From an uncultured Peptococcaceae bacterium (GTDB lineage Bacteria > Bacillota > Peptococcia > Peptococcales > Peptococcaceae), in contig CAMFFG010000028.1 in NCBI GenBank assembly GCA_945949655.1, positions 1 to 9,567 on the forward strand: a stretch of DNA of 9,567 nt, in the 5' to 3' direction. This document shows positions 1-5,994 of this stretch, piece by piece. Both the position numbers and the translations under genes were made by a program. A model generated the notes under the pieces. It was not told the origin of the DNA and ran no database searches. It saw only the letters and a program-made list of their open reading frames with translations. The first letter of the stretch is position 1; each line of letters opens with the position of its first letter.

Positions 1-1
1 G

Positions 2-85
2 TATGAAAAAGGCTTGCAGGAAATGGCAGGCATCGGTGTCACCCTGGCCGACACTGACGGTATTTGCCGGGAAATGGCCCGATGA
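2..85 (+). CDS. C-terminal end of an unidentified protein (partial)
   Basis: An open frame enters from the left edge and ends at TGA 83-85. It encodes 27 residues, beginning YEKGLQEMAG and ending DGICREMAR. The stop overlaps the ATG of the next gene (ATGA, 82-85), which is typical of genes translated from one message, so this is probably the upstream member of a two-gene unit with the membrane protein that follows. The tail is too short for me to assign a family and no motif is visible. That it is coding rests on the coupled overlap and the continuous frame. Confidence 0.55.
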   Translation, partial: YEKGLQEMAGIGVTLADTDGICREMAR

Positions 86-825
86 GCCGGCAGCGCTACG
101 CCATTCTGGACCTGCTCCGCGGGTTGCTGTTTATCAATATGGTCGCTTACCACGGACTGTATGACTGGGTCTATCTTTTTGATCTGCCCTGCCCGTTTCT
201 GGAAAGCCACGGTGCCTGGTTATGGCAGCAGAGTATCTGCAGCGGCTTTATCCTGCTGGCCGGCTGCTGCGCCACTCTGAGCCGTCATCCGGCCAAACGG
301 GGCATGCAGTTGGTGCTCTGCGCTGTGCTGATCACAGTCACCCCATGCGTCATTATGCCGCAGAAACGCATTCTGTTTGGCATTCTGCATCTGATGGGAG
401 CTTCCTATCTGCTCACAGCCCTGTTGCATCCGCTTTTGGACCGATTGCCCCGAAGCTGTATGCTGCTGCTTTCTCTGCTGCTTTTTGCCTTTACCAGAGG
501 GATCTATTACGGTTATGTGGGCTTTCTGGATCATGCAATCTGGATGCTTCCTGACAGCTGGTATCAGTATGACTGGCTGTTCTGGCTGGGTCTGCCCGCC
601 GCAGATTTTTTCTCCAGCGATTATTTTCCGCTGGTTCCCTGGTTTTTTCTCTTTTTAGCGGGCTACCAGGCTGCGCCGCTGGTGCTGCACAGCAGATTTT
701 TTCAGGCCATACAGCATTGGCAGCTGCCGCCTGTCAACCAGATCGGCCGCCACACGCTGCTTTTGTATCTGCTGCATCAGCCTGTTCTCTACGGTGTCCT
801 GTCCCTGTTCACCATGCTGTTTTAA
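82..825 (+). CDS. DUF1624 / heparan-alpha-glucosaminide N-acetyltransferase-like membrane protein
   Basis: This is a 247-residue, very hydrophobic protein with about six to seven predicted membrane spans. It resembles the bacterial DUF1624 (HGSNAT catalytic domain-like) family. Family-like blocks are an N-terminal R-x-x-x-LDLLRG segment leading to YHGLYDW (His24), FGILHLMGAS at about 99-108, DYFPLVPWF at about 180-188 with a following FLAGY, and IGRHTLLLYLLHQP at about 221-234. The eukaryotic relative moves acetyl groups across a membrane. The substrate of the bacterial proteins is generally unknown, so a cell-envelope acyltransferase role is only inference. I chose ATG 82 because it overlaps the upstream stop (ATGA). 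A TTG at 64 would add six residues but lacks support. A terminator follows 16 bases after the stop. The family call is from motif recall; the membrane-protein call is firm. Confidence 0.8.
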   Translation: MSRQRYAILDLLRGLLFINMVAYHGLYDWVYLFDLPCPFLESHGAWLWQQSICSGFILLAGCCATLSRHPAKRGMQLVLCAVLITVTPCVIMPQKRILFGILHLMGASYLLTALLHPLLDRLPRSCMLLLSLLLFAFTRGIYYGYVGFLDHAIWMLPDSWYQYDWLFWLGLPAADFFSSDYFPLVPWFFLFLAGYQAAPLVLHSRFFQAIQHWQLPPVNQIGRHTLLLYLLHQPVLYGVLSLFTMLF

Positions 826-841
826 AACATAACTTTGCAAA

Positions 842-900
842 CAAAAACGGCTTTGGCAGTGTAATATCTCTTTTGCATTACGCTGTCAAAACCGTTTTTG
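842..900. terminator. Two-way intrinsic terminator between convergent genes
   Basis: Two 24-base arms (842-865 and 877-900) pair almost completely around an 11-base loop. The arm ends are CAAAAACGG and CCGTTTTTG, giving a T-tract on the outgoing side in both directions. It lies between the plus-strand membrane protein (stop 825) and the minus-strand DUF2007-like gene (stop 965), so it probably ends both transcripts. Confidence 0.9.
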
Positions 901-964
901 CTTTTTGCAGGAATCTGCCTGCCCCAGCCGGTTTCCCAAACCGCTACCAGCTGCGGCCACCAGG

Positions 965-1234
965 CTACCAGCTTAATGCCCCTTCCATCGGGTCCAGCTC
1001 CGGCCCCATCTGTTCGATCAGCTGCTGGGCCTGTTCCAGATCATCCTTATGCACATAAATGTAATACTGGGTCGTGGGGCGCTGCAGCATGCCGCTTTTC
1101 TGCTGCATATCCTCCGGTATCCGCACCTGCTTGCTCTGCAGTCTGATGTGATTGCGCAGCAGTAACGCCCGCGCCCGCAGATAATATTCCAGAGACAGCG
1201 TCATCAGCGCCTCTGTTCGGTTCCATACAAACAT
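965..1234 (-). CDS. Small DUF2007-like protein (putative signal-transducing family)
   Basis: This encodes an 89-residue soluble protein with no signal peptide and no membrane span. The start ATG (1232-1234) has a strong AAGGAGGA site at 1241-1248, six bases upstream. The central and C-terminal pattern is a basic helix-like stretch (YYLRARALLLRNHI), a strand, then YYIYVHKDDLEQAQQLI at about 57-73. The latter resembles the second half of DUF2007 proteins, where a hydrophobic strand is followed by an acidic helix of the E/D-x-x-x-A-x-x-L type. The function of that family is not established. The assignment is a tentative pattern match; a lineage-specific small protein is the alternative. It has its own promoter (1281-1309) and shares the terminator at 842-900. 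Confidence 0.75.
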   Translation of the reverse strand: MFVWNRTEALMTLSLEYYLRARALLLRNHIRLQSKQVRIPEDMQQKSGMLQRPTTQYYIYVHKDDLEQAQQLIEQMGPELDPMEGALSW

Positions 1235-1280
1235 GCCAAATCCTCCTTATGATTATCTTAAAATTAATTTATATAAATAT

Positions 1281-1309
1281 ATTCTACCTCAAAATTCCTG
1301 TTCCTGCAA
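1281..1309 (-). promoter_or_regulatory. Sigma-A-like promoter for the DUF2007-like gene
   Basis: On the minus strand, TTGCAG (1304-1309) is followed after exactly 17 bases by TAGAAT (1281-1286), a 5/6 match to TATAAT. The -35 is weak (3/6). Transcription would start near 1274, giving a leader of about 40 bases, very AT-rich, before the ribosome binding site at 1241-1248. It lies downstream of the lgt terminator, so the small gene is probably its own unit. Confidence 0.55.
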
Positions 1310-1354
1310 CCTGTTACAGAAAAAATTTTTCAAAAATCACATAAAAGCTGGCGC

Positions 1355-1391
1355 AAAAAAATTGCTGCAGCTTCCCATCCACCGCAGCAAT
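1355..1391 (-). terminator. Intrinsic terminator after lgt
   Basis: On the minus strand, ATTGCTGC (1384-1391) pairs with GCAGCAAT (1361-1368) around a 15-base loop, followed by a run of Ts (complement of A 1355-1360). It lies 20 bases past the lgt stop. Confidence 0.8.
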
Positions 1392-1411
1392 CCCATTATA
1401 CATATGCATCC

Positions 1412-2203
1412 TCAGTTTAAGCCCCGCTTGCCGCCAGGCAGCAAAGGCCGTTGCTGTGCTCTGCCACTGCGGCGGCGATACAGAAGTACCAGCAGCGCAC
1501 CGGCAAACAGCACCAGGCTCATCACCTGCGCCATGCGCAGCGGTCCCACCATCAGACTGTCCGTGCGGAAACCTTCCACCACCACACGCCCCATAGAGTA
1601 CAGCATCAGATAGCTCAGACCGATCTCGCCCCGACGCACCCAGGCCTGACGGGCCAGACAAAGCAGTATGACAAACACCAGCAGATCCCAGCAGGATTCA
1701 TACAGAAAGGTCGGATGGCGATAGGCGCCATCGATCCACATGGCCCAGGGCACCACCGATGGATCCACCTCATAACCATAGGCCTCCTGGTTAAAGAAAT
1801 TACCCCAGCGGCCGATGGCCTGCCCCAAAACCATAAATGGCGCTATGATATCCGCAAACTGCCAGAACGAAATATGATAATGACGACAGCCCAGATAAAT
1901 GGCTGCCATACCGGCAATCAATCCGCCATGCACCGCCAGGCCGCCATGCCAGATGGCAACGATCTCGGCAGGATGCTGCACATAGTAAGGCCACTCAAAC
2001 AGCACATAATAAGCTCTGGCCCCTATAATGGCCACCACGATGGTCACCATAAAAATGGTCAGGAAATCATCTTCATCAATCCCAGCACGGCGCATCAGTC
2101 TGCAGCCGCCCACCGCAGCAATCAGCATGGCCGTAGCGATCAGCAGTCCGTACCAGCGCACCGTAATGGGCCCAAGCGAAAAGGCAACAGGATCTATCGA
2201 CAT
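1412..2203 (-). CDS. lgt: Prolipoprotein diacylglyceryl transferase
   Basis: Lgt moves a diacylglyceryl group from phosphatidylglycerol to the lipobox cysteine of prolipoproteins in the cytoplasmic membrane, the first step of lipoprotein maturation. The 263-residue protein has about seven membrane spans and family landmarks in order: an N-terminal I-T-V-R-W-Y-G-L segment (13-20), HGGLAVHGG (86-94), the Lgt signature GRWGNFFNQE (131-140), HPTFLYE (163-169) and GRVVVEGFRTDSL (205-217). The start is ATG 2201-2203, with AAGGAGG at 2213-2219 nine bases upstream. An in-frame ATG at 2243-2245 would add 14 residues, but it lies inside the predicted promoter spacer, so it cannot be used from that promoter. 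Lgt has its own promoter and terminator. Likely clients encoded here are LivK and the SpoIIP homologue, both with lipobox cysteines. Confidence 0.97.
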   Translation of the reverse strand: MSIDPVAFSLGPITVRWYGLLIATAMLIAAVGGCRLMRRAGIDEDDFLTIFMVTIVVAIIGARAYYVLFEWPYYVQHPAEIVAIWHGGLAVHGGLIAGMAAIYLGCRHYHISFWQFADIIAPFMVLGQAIGRWGNFFNQEAYGYEVDPSVVPWAMWIDGAYRHPTFLYESCWDLLVFVILLCLARQAWVRRGEIGLSYLMLYSMGRVVVEGFRTDSLMVGPLRMAQVMSLVLFAGALLVLLYRRRSGRAQQRPLLPGGKRGLN

Positions 2204-2235
2204 GGATAAAAACCTCCTTCTACAAATTACAGACC

Positions 2236-2264
2236 ATTGTACCATGTTTCCTGTAAAATGTCTA
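2236..2264 (-). promoter_or_regulatory. Sigma-A promoter for lgt
   Basis: On the minus strand, TAGACA (2259-2264; 5/6 to TTGACA) and TACAAT (2236-2241; 5/6 to TATAAT) are separated by exactly 17 bases. The predicted start of transcription near 2229 leaves a short leader holding the AAGGAGG site at 2213-2219. This is the best promoter match in the window, and it shows lgt is transcribed separately from the liv operon upstream. Confidence 0.75.
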
Positions 2265-2325
2265 ATCAGAGATATGCATACAACAAAGCAATATAATAAT
2301 CAAGAAAAAAATTTCTTTTCCAAGC

Positions 2326-2362
2326 AAAAACGGAATCTCCTTTGCACAGGAAATCCCGTTTT
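2326..2362 (-). terminator. Intrinsic terminator ending the liv operon
   Basis: On the minus strand, AAAACGGGATTTCC (2349-2362) pairs with GGAGATTCCGTTTT (2327-2340), with two non-Watson-Crick positions, around an eight-base loop, and runs out into Ts. It begins about 24 bases after the livF stop. Confidence 0.85.
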
Positions 2363-2385
2363 CCATTTCACCACATCTGCGCGTT

Positions 2386-3090
2386 TTAACCACCCAGATA
2401 GGCTTTTTTCACTGCATCATTTTCCAGCAGATCGGCAGCATTGCCGCTCAACACGATCTTACCGGTTTCCAGCACATAGCCCCGTTTGGCGATGGACAAG
2501 GCCTGCTTGGCGTTCTGCTCTACCAGCAGAATGGTGATGCCATCCTCGTTCAGTTCTTTGATGATCTTGAAGATCTCCTTTACCAGTAACGGCGACAGCC
2601 CCATGGAAGGCTCGTCCAGCAACAGCATATCCGGCGAAGCCATCATAGCGCGGCCGATGGCCAGCATCTGCTGCTCCCCGCCGCTTAACGTACCAGCTAA
2701 CTGCCGTTTCCGTTCTTCCAGACGGGGAAAGTGTTCAAACACGCTGTCCAGATTATTTTTGTTTTTCACTTTATCTTTAGAGATGAACGCGCCCATTTCC
2801 AGATTTTCCAGAACAGTCATCTGGGCAAACACCCGGCGGCCTTCTGGCACATGGGACAGACCATACTGCACGATCTTGTGGGCCGGTGTGGCCAGCAGGT
2901 TGTGATCCAGATAGCTCACCTTGCCCGATTTGGGCTTCAGCATACCGGAGATGGCCTGCAGCGTGGTGGTTTTCCCTGCACCGTTGGCACCTACCAGCGA
3001 TACGATCTCGCCCCGTTTTACCTCCAGAGAAATATCCTTGATGGCATGGATCATGCCATAATACACATTTAAGTTTTCTACTTTCAGCAT
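2386..3090 (-). CDS. livF: LivF ATPase, second domain of the fused frame, with its own start
   Basis: This 234-residue unit matches a complete stand-alone LivF. It begins MLKVENLNVYYG, with Walker A GANGAGKT at 34-41, signature LSGGEQ at 135-140, Walker B MLLLDEP at 155-161, the LivF-type VEQN switch region at about 190-193, and a final YLGG typical of this group. The start ATG (3088-3090) keeps a good AGGAGGG site at 3096-3102, so LivF can probably be made as a separate polypeptide even if the upstream frame reads through. Listed separately because either form could be the functional product: a discrete LivF, the C-terminal half of a 510-residue fusion, or both. Confidence 0.8.
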   Translation of the reverse strand: MLKVENLNVYYGMIHAIKDISLEVKRGEIVSLVGANGAGKTTTLQAISGMLKPKSGKVSYLDHNLLATPAHKIVQYGLSHVPEGRRVFAQMTVLENLEMGAFISKDKVKNKNNLDSVFEHFPRLEERKRQLAGTLSGGEQQMLAIGRAMMASPDMLLLDEPSMGLSPLLVKEIFKIIKELNEDGITILLVEQNAKQALSIAKRGYVLETGKIVLSGNAADLLENDAVKKAYLGG

Positions 3091-3918
3091 GATAGCCCTC
3101 CTATTCCCCAGATAGCTGCGAATAACTTCCGGATTGTTGATAACTTCCTGCGGTGTGCCTTTGGCGATGATCTTACCGTAGTTCAGTACGGCAATACCCT
3201 CACAGATACCGGTCACAAACTGCATGTCATGCTCGATGAGCAGAATTGCGATCTGGAAAATATCCCGGATCTTGCGCACATTTTCCATCAGTTCTTCTGT
3301 TTCCGATGGGTTCATCCCGGCAGCCGGTTCATCCAGCAGCAGCAGCTTTGGTTCGGTGGCCAGTGCCCGCACGATCTCCAGACGACGCTGGGCCCCGTAG
3401 GGTAAACTGCCCGCTTTGTGTTCTGCCAGATGCTCCATATCAAAAATGTGTAACAGTTCCAGCGCCCGTTCATGGGTGCGTTTTTCTTCCTGCCAGTAGC
3501 GGGGCATCCGCAAAATACCTTCCAGTGTATTGTAATGGGTATGATTGTGCATGCCCAGTTTTACGTTTTCCTCCACCGTCAGCGAAGAAAACAGACGAAT
3601 ATTCTGAAAGGTACGGGCGATCCCCGCTTTGTTCACCTGAATGGCGTTCATGCCGTGGGTGTCCTTGCCATCCAGCAGAATGGTGCCATGGGTAGGCTGA
3701 TACACCTTGGTCAGCAGATTGAATACAGTTGTTTTACCGGCGCCGTTGGGGCCGATCAGTCCGGCAATCTCGGTGCGGCCTACTGTGAGGTTAAAATCAT
3801 CCACCGCTTTCAAGCCGCCGAACTCGATCCCCAGATGGGTCGCTTCCAGAATCGGGGCCTTGCCGATATCCCGTTCATTCAAATATCCCGTACTGGGAAT
3901 GGGAATCATCTTAGACAT
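2386..3918 (-). CDS. livGF: LivG-LivF fused ABC ATPase (branched-chain amino acid transport)
   Basis: One uninterrupted 510-codon frame encodes both cytoplasmic ATPases of the LIV importer, which hydrolyse ATP to drive uptake through LivH/LivM. The N-terminal half (1 to about 271) is LivG-like: Walker A GPNGAGKT at 56-63, signature LPYGAQRR at 172-179, Walker B LLLLDEP at 192-198 and H-loop His230. The C-terminal half (277-510) is LivF-like. The two are normally separate proteins. Here LivG's typical YLG ending runs on through five linker residues (NRRAI) into LivF's initiator Met277. The linker is simply the livF ribosome binding site read as codons, and adding one G to the GGGG run (3106-3109) would give LGE plus a TAG stop. 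This is therefore a true fusion by a one-base loss, or a sequencing/assembly error. ATG 3918 overlaps the livM stop by eight bases and follows AAAAGGGGG at 3928-3936. The LivG part has about 20 residues ahead of the core domain. Confidence 0.85.
   Translation of the reverse strand: MSKMIPIPSTGYLNERDIGKAPILEATHLGIEFGGLKAVDDFNLTVGRTEIAGLIGPNGAGKTTVFNLLTKVYQPTHGTILLDGKDTHGMNAIQVNKAGIARTFQNIRLFSSLTVEENVKLGMHNHTHYNTLEGILRMPRYWQEEKRTHERALELLHIFDMEHLAEHKAGSLPYGAQRRLEIVRALATEPKLLLLDEPAAGMNPSETEELMENVRKIRDIFQIAILLIEHDMQFVTGICEGIAVLNYGKIIAKGTPQEVINNPEVIRSYLGNRRAIMLKVENLNVYYGMIHAIKDISLEVKRGEIVSLVGANGAGKTTTLQAISGMLKPKSGKVSYLDHNLLATPAHKIVQYGLSHVPEGRRVFAQMTVLENLEMGAFISKDKVKNKNNLDSVFEHFPRLEERKRQLAGTLSGGEQQMLAIGRAMMASPDMLLLDEPSMGLSPLLVKEIFKIIKELNEDGITILLVEQNAKQALSIAKRGYVLETGKIVLSGNAADLLENDAVKKAYLGG
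3096..3102 (-). promoter_or_regulatory. Internal ribosome binding site for livF
   Basis: AGGAGGG (minus strand) lies five bases before the livF ATG at 3088-3090 and inside the fused reading frame, where it is translated as part of the linker. It indicates the two ATPase genes were originally separate and that internal initiation is still possible. Confidence 0.7.
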
Positions 3919-4987
3919 TTGCCTGTTCCCCCTTTTCTGTATTTTTTCTGAACAGGCCTGCTATTTTGCTCCAGGCAAGATTCAAGCCATTCTTTAAGGT
4001 TGGATTATTGGTGGCCAGCATCATCACAATCAGTACCACGGCATATACCAGCATGCGGTAATCGGAGAAGCTGCGCAGCACTTCCGGCAATACGGTCAGC
4101 ACGGTGGCTGCAATGATACTGCCGCGCATATTGCCCAGACCGCCCAGCACGACAAATACCAGAATCAGAATGGATGTGTTAAAGTCAAACTTGCTGGCTA
4201 CTACTGTGGAGAAGTTGGCGGCAAACAGCACACCGGCCATACCGGCCATGGCTGCTGAAATCACAAAAGCCATCAGTTTATAATTGGTTATGTTGATCCC
4301 CACCGACTGGGCCGCGATCTTATTGTCGCGCAGTGCCATAATGGCACGGCCGCTCTTGCTGTTGACCAGATTGAAGATGACAAACAGACAGACCATGATC
4401 AGAATAAAGCCTACGGTGAAGGAAGCGATACGCGGAATGCCCGTTAGGCCCATAGGCCCGTTGATCAGCACTTTGCCGCCATCCATCTGCAGTGTGTTTT
4501 TGATCAGGCTGATGTGCAGTCCGCTGCCGTCCAGCCCCACATACAGATTGTTCACAATACCTTTGATGATCTCACCAAAGGCCAGCGTTACGATGGCAAG
4601 ATAATCGCCGCTCAGGCGCAGCACCGGCACCCCGACGATCACGCCAACAATGGCGGCCACAACACCGCCCACCAGCATAGACAGCACCAGAACCAGTATC
4701 TCATTGCTGGTATTCTGGCTCAGGCAGGAAGCCACCACGATGCCGCTGAAAGCGCCAGCGCTCATAAAGCCGGCATGGCCCAGGCTCAGTTCGCCCAGCA
4801 CACCAACCGTCAGGTTCAGTGAGATGGCCATAACGATATAAGCGCAGATGGGAACCAGCTGACCCTGCAGACGGCTGGAAATGTTGCCTGTACCCAGCAT
4901 GATCTGCACAATCACGAAGGCAATGATCACCATGGCGTAGGTAATCATGTTGCTGCGAGTTGTTTTATTCATTGTTTTTAATTTCAT
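3911..4987 (-). CDS. livM: Branched-chain amino acid ABC transporter permease LivM
   Basis: LivM is one of the two membrane subunits forming the substrate channel with LivH. The 358-residue, strongly hydrophobic protein carries family blocks in order: ISLNLTVGVLGELSLGHAGF near residues 58-77, RLSGDYLAIVTLAFGEI in the middle, the cytoplasmic coupling segment GRAIMALRDNKIAAQSVGIN that contacts an ATPase, and VLGGLGNMRGS near the C-terminal third. I chose ATG 4985-4987 because TGAGGTG (4995-5001) lies seven bases upstream. A GTG at 5000-5002 overlapping the livH stop would add five residues but has only a weak site. It begins 11 bases after the livH stop and its own stop overlaps the LivG start by eight bases, which suggests coupled translation. 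The C-terminal tail is basic and cytoplasmic (about 330-358). Confidence 0.95.
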   Translation of the reverse strand: MKLKTMNKTTRSNMITYAMVIIAFVIVQIMLGTGNISSRLQGQLVPICAYIVMAISLNLTVGVLGELSLGHAGFMSAGAFSGIVVASCLSQNTSNEILVLVLSMLVGGVVAAIVGVIVGVPVLRLSGDYLAIVTLAFGEIIKGIVNNLYVGLDGSGLHISLIKNTLQMDGGKVLINGPMGLTGIPRIASFTVGFILIMVCLFVIFNLVNSKSGRAIMALRDNKIAAQSVGINITNYKLMAFVISAAMAGMAGVLFAANFSTVVASKFDFNTSILILVFVVLGGLGNMRGSIIAATVLTVLPEVLRSFSDYRMLVYAVVLIVMMLATNNPTLKNGLNLAWSKIAGLFRKNTEKGEQANV

Positions 4988-4998
4988 GGTAAAACACC

Positions 4999-5880
4999 TC
5001 ACACTTTCTCACTGATTTTTTTGCCTAAAAGGCCGGTCGGTTTCACGATCAGTACCACAATCAGCACAGCAAACACGATAGCATCGGACAGCTGTGTGGT
5101 GATATAGGCTTTGGCGAAAATTTCAATGATACCCAGCAGGATACCGCCGATCAGCGCCCCAGGGATAGAACCTATCCCGCCAAATACTGCTGCCGTAAAG
5201 GCTTTGATCCCCGGCATAGCACCGGTGGTCGGGGTCAGTGTTGGATAAGCGGAACACAAAAGCACACCGGCAATGGCCGCCAGGGCAGAGCCAATGGCAA
5301 AGGTCAGGGAGATGGTGGTATTGACATTGATCCCCATCAGCTGTGCTGCACCCTTGTCTTCTGATACAGCCCGCATAGATTTACCGATTTTCGTTTTATT
5401 GACAAACAGCACCAGTCCGATCATGATGACAATGCAGACAACGATGGTCACCAGCGTTACATAGGAAATAGACAGGGCGCCGTCAAACAGTTTGATAGAA
5501 CCGTTGCCGATGACAGACTGGAACACCTTCGGGCTGGATGTCCACAATAATTGTGCCGAGTTCTGTAAAAAATAACTCATGCCGATAGCGGTGATCAGTA
5601 CGGCCAGGGCCGGTGCCTGCCGCAGCGGCTTATAGGCCAGCCGGTCGATGACAATCCCTAAAAGCGTGCAGACGATCATGGAAAGCAGCACACCGATGAT
5701 TGGATGCATACCGTAACGCATGGTGGCAAAGAAACAGATATAAGCGCCGACCATAATAACATCACCATGGGCAAAGTTCAGCATTTTGGCAATGCCGTAT
5801 ACCATGGTATACCCCAGCGCAATGATAGCGTACACACTGCCCAGGCTGATCCCGCTGATAAGATTGGAGAGAAAGCTCAC
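4999..5880 (-). CDS. livH: Branched-chain amino acid ABC transporter permease LivH
   Basis: LivH is the partner permease of LivM in the LIV importer. It shows the family N-terminus (FLSNLISGISLGSVYAIIALGYTMVYGI), NFAHGDVIMVGAY, the coupling segment MRAVSEDKGAAQLMGIN and FGGIGSIPGALIGG. Length is 293 residues, normal for the family. The start is probably GTG 5878-5880, giving MSFLSNLI, because TGAGGTG (5887-5893) sits six bases upstream. An in-frame GTG at 5887-5889, three codons earlier, overlaps that same site and so is unlikely. It is the first permease gene after the hairpin that separates it from livK, and ends 11 bases before livM. Confidence 0.93.
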   Translation of the reverse strand: MSFLSNLISGISLGSVYAIIALGYTMVYGIAKMLNFAHGDVIMVGAYICFFATMRYGMHPIIGVLLSMIVCTLLGIVIDRLAYKPLRQAPALAVLITAIGMSYFLQNSAQLLWTSSPKVFQSVIGNGSIKLFDGALSISYVTLVTIVVCIVIMIGLVLFVNKTKIGKSMRAVSEDKGAAQLMGINVNTTISLTFAIGSALAAIAGVLLCSAYPTLTPTTGAMPGIKAFTAAVFGGIGSIPGALIGGILLGIIEIFAKAYITTQLSDAIVFAVLIVVLIVKPTGLLGKKISEKV

Positions 5881-5886
5881 GCGATT

Positions 5887-5893
5887 CACCTCA
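5887..5893 (-). promoter_or_regulatory. Ribosome binding site deciding the livH start
   Basis: TGAGGTG on the minus strand, six bases before GTG 5878-5880. The alternative GTG start (5887-5889) is part of this motif, which argues against it. Confidence 0.6.
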
Positions 5894-5913
5894 TTTAATA
5901 AAAATTATGTAAC

Positions 5914-5943
5914 AAAAAAGGGCCGCCGCGCTGGCGGCGGTCC
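5914..5943 (-). terminator. GC-rich terminator between livK and livH
   Basis: On the minus strand, GGACCGCCGC (5934-5943) pairs with GCGGCGGCCC (5920-5929), with one mismatch, around a four-base loop, followed by TTTTTT (5914-5919). It lies 51 bases after the livK stop and before livH. No separate strong promoter is obvious for livH, so the hairpin probably ends most livK transcripts while some read through, keeping the binding protein more abundant than the membrane complex. It may also protect the 3' end of livK mRNA. Confidence 0.85.
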
Positions 5944-5994
5944 TTGCAGTTGCAGATTGTTCACAAAACTTCTTGCTTTTTGTTGCTGTACGAA

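Noticed and set aside
904..945. Small hairpins GCAGG/CCTGC and CGGTTT/AAACCG downstream of the DUF2007-like gene
   Set aside because: Neither is followed by a T-tract on the relevant strand. The long hairpin at 842-900 explains termination better.
1451..2209. A 252-codon open frame on the plus strand opposite lgt
   Set aside because: The product is His/Gln-rich with no family pattern, no ribosome binding site fits, and the opposite strand clearly encodes Lgt.
2204..2245. A 14-residue N-terminal extension of Lgt
   Set aside because: The upstream ATG lies within the predicted promoter spacer, while ATG 2201-2203 has AAGGAGG at good spacing and gives a family-like N-terminus.
2302..2324. AT-rich inverted repeat upstream of lgt
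   Set aside because: The arms (AGAAA/TTTCT) are only five bases and AT-only apart from one pair. The convincing terminator is the adjacent hairpin at 2326-2362.
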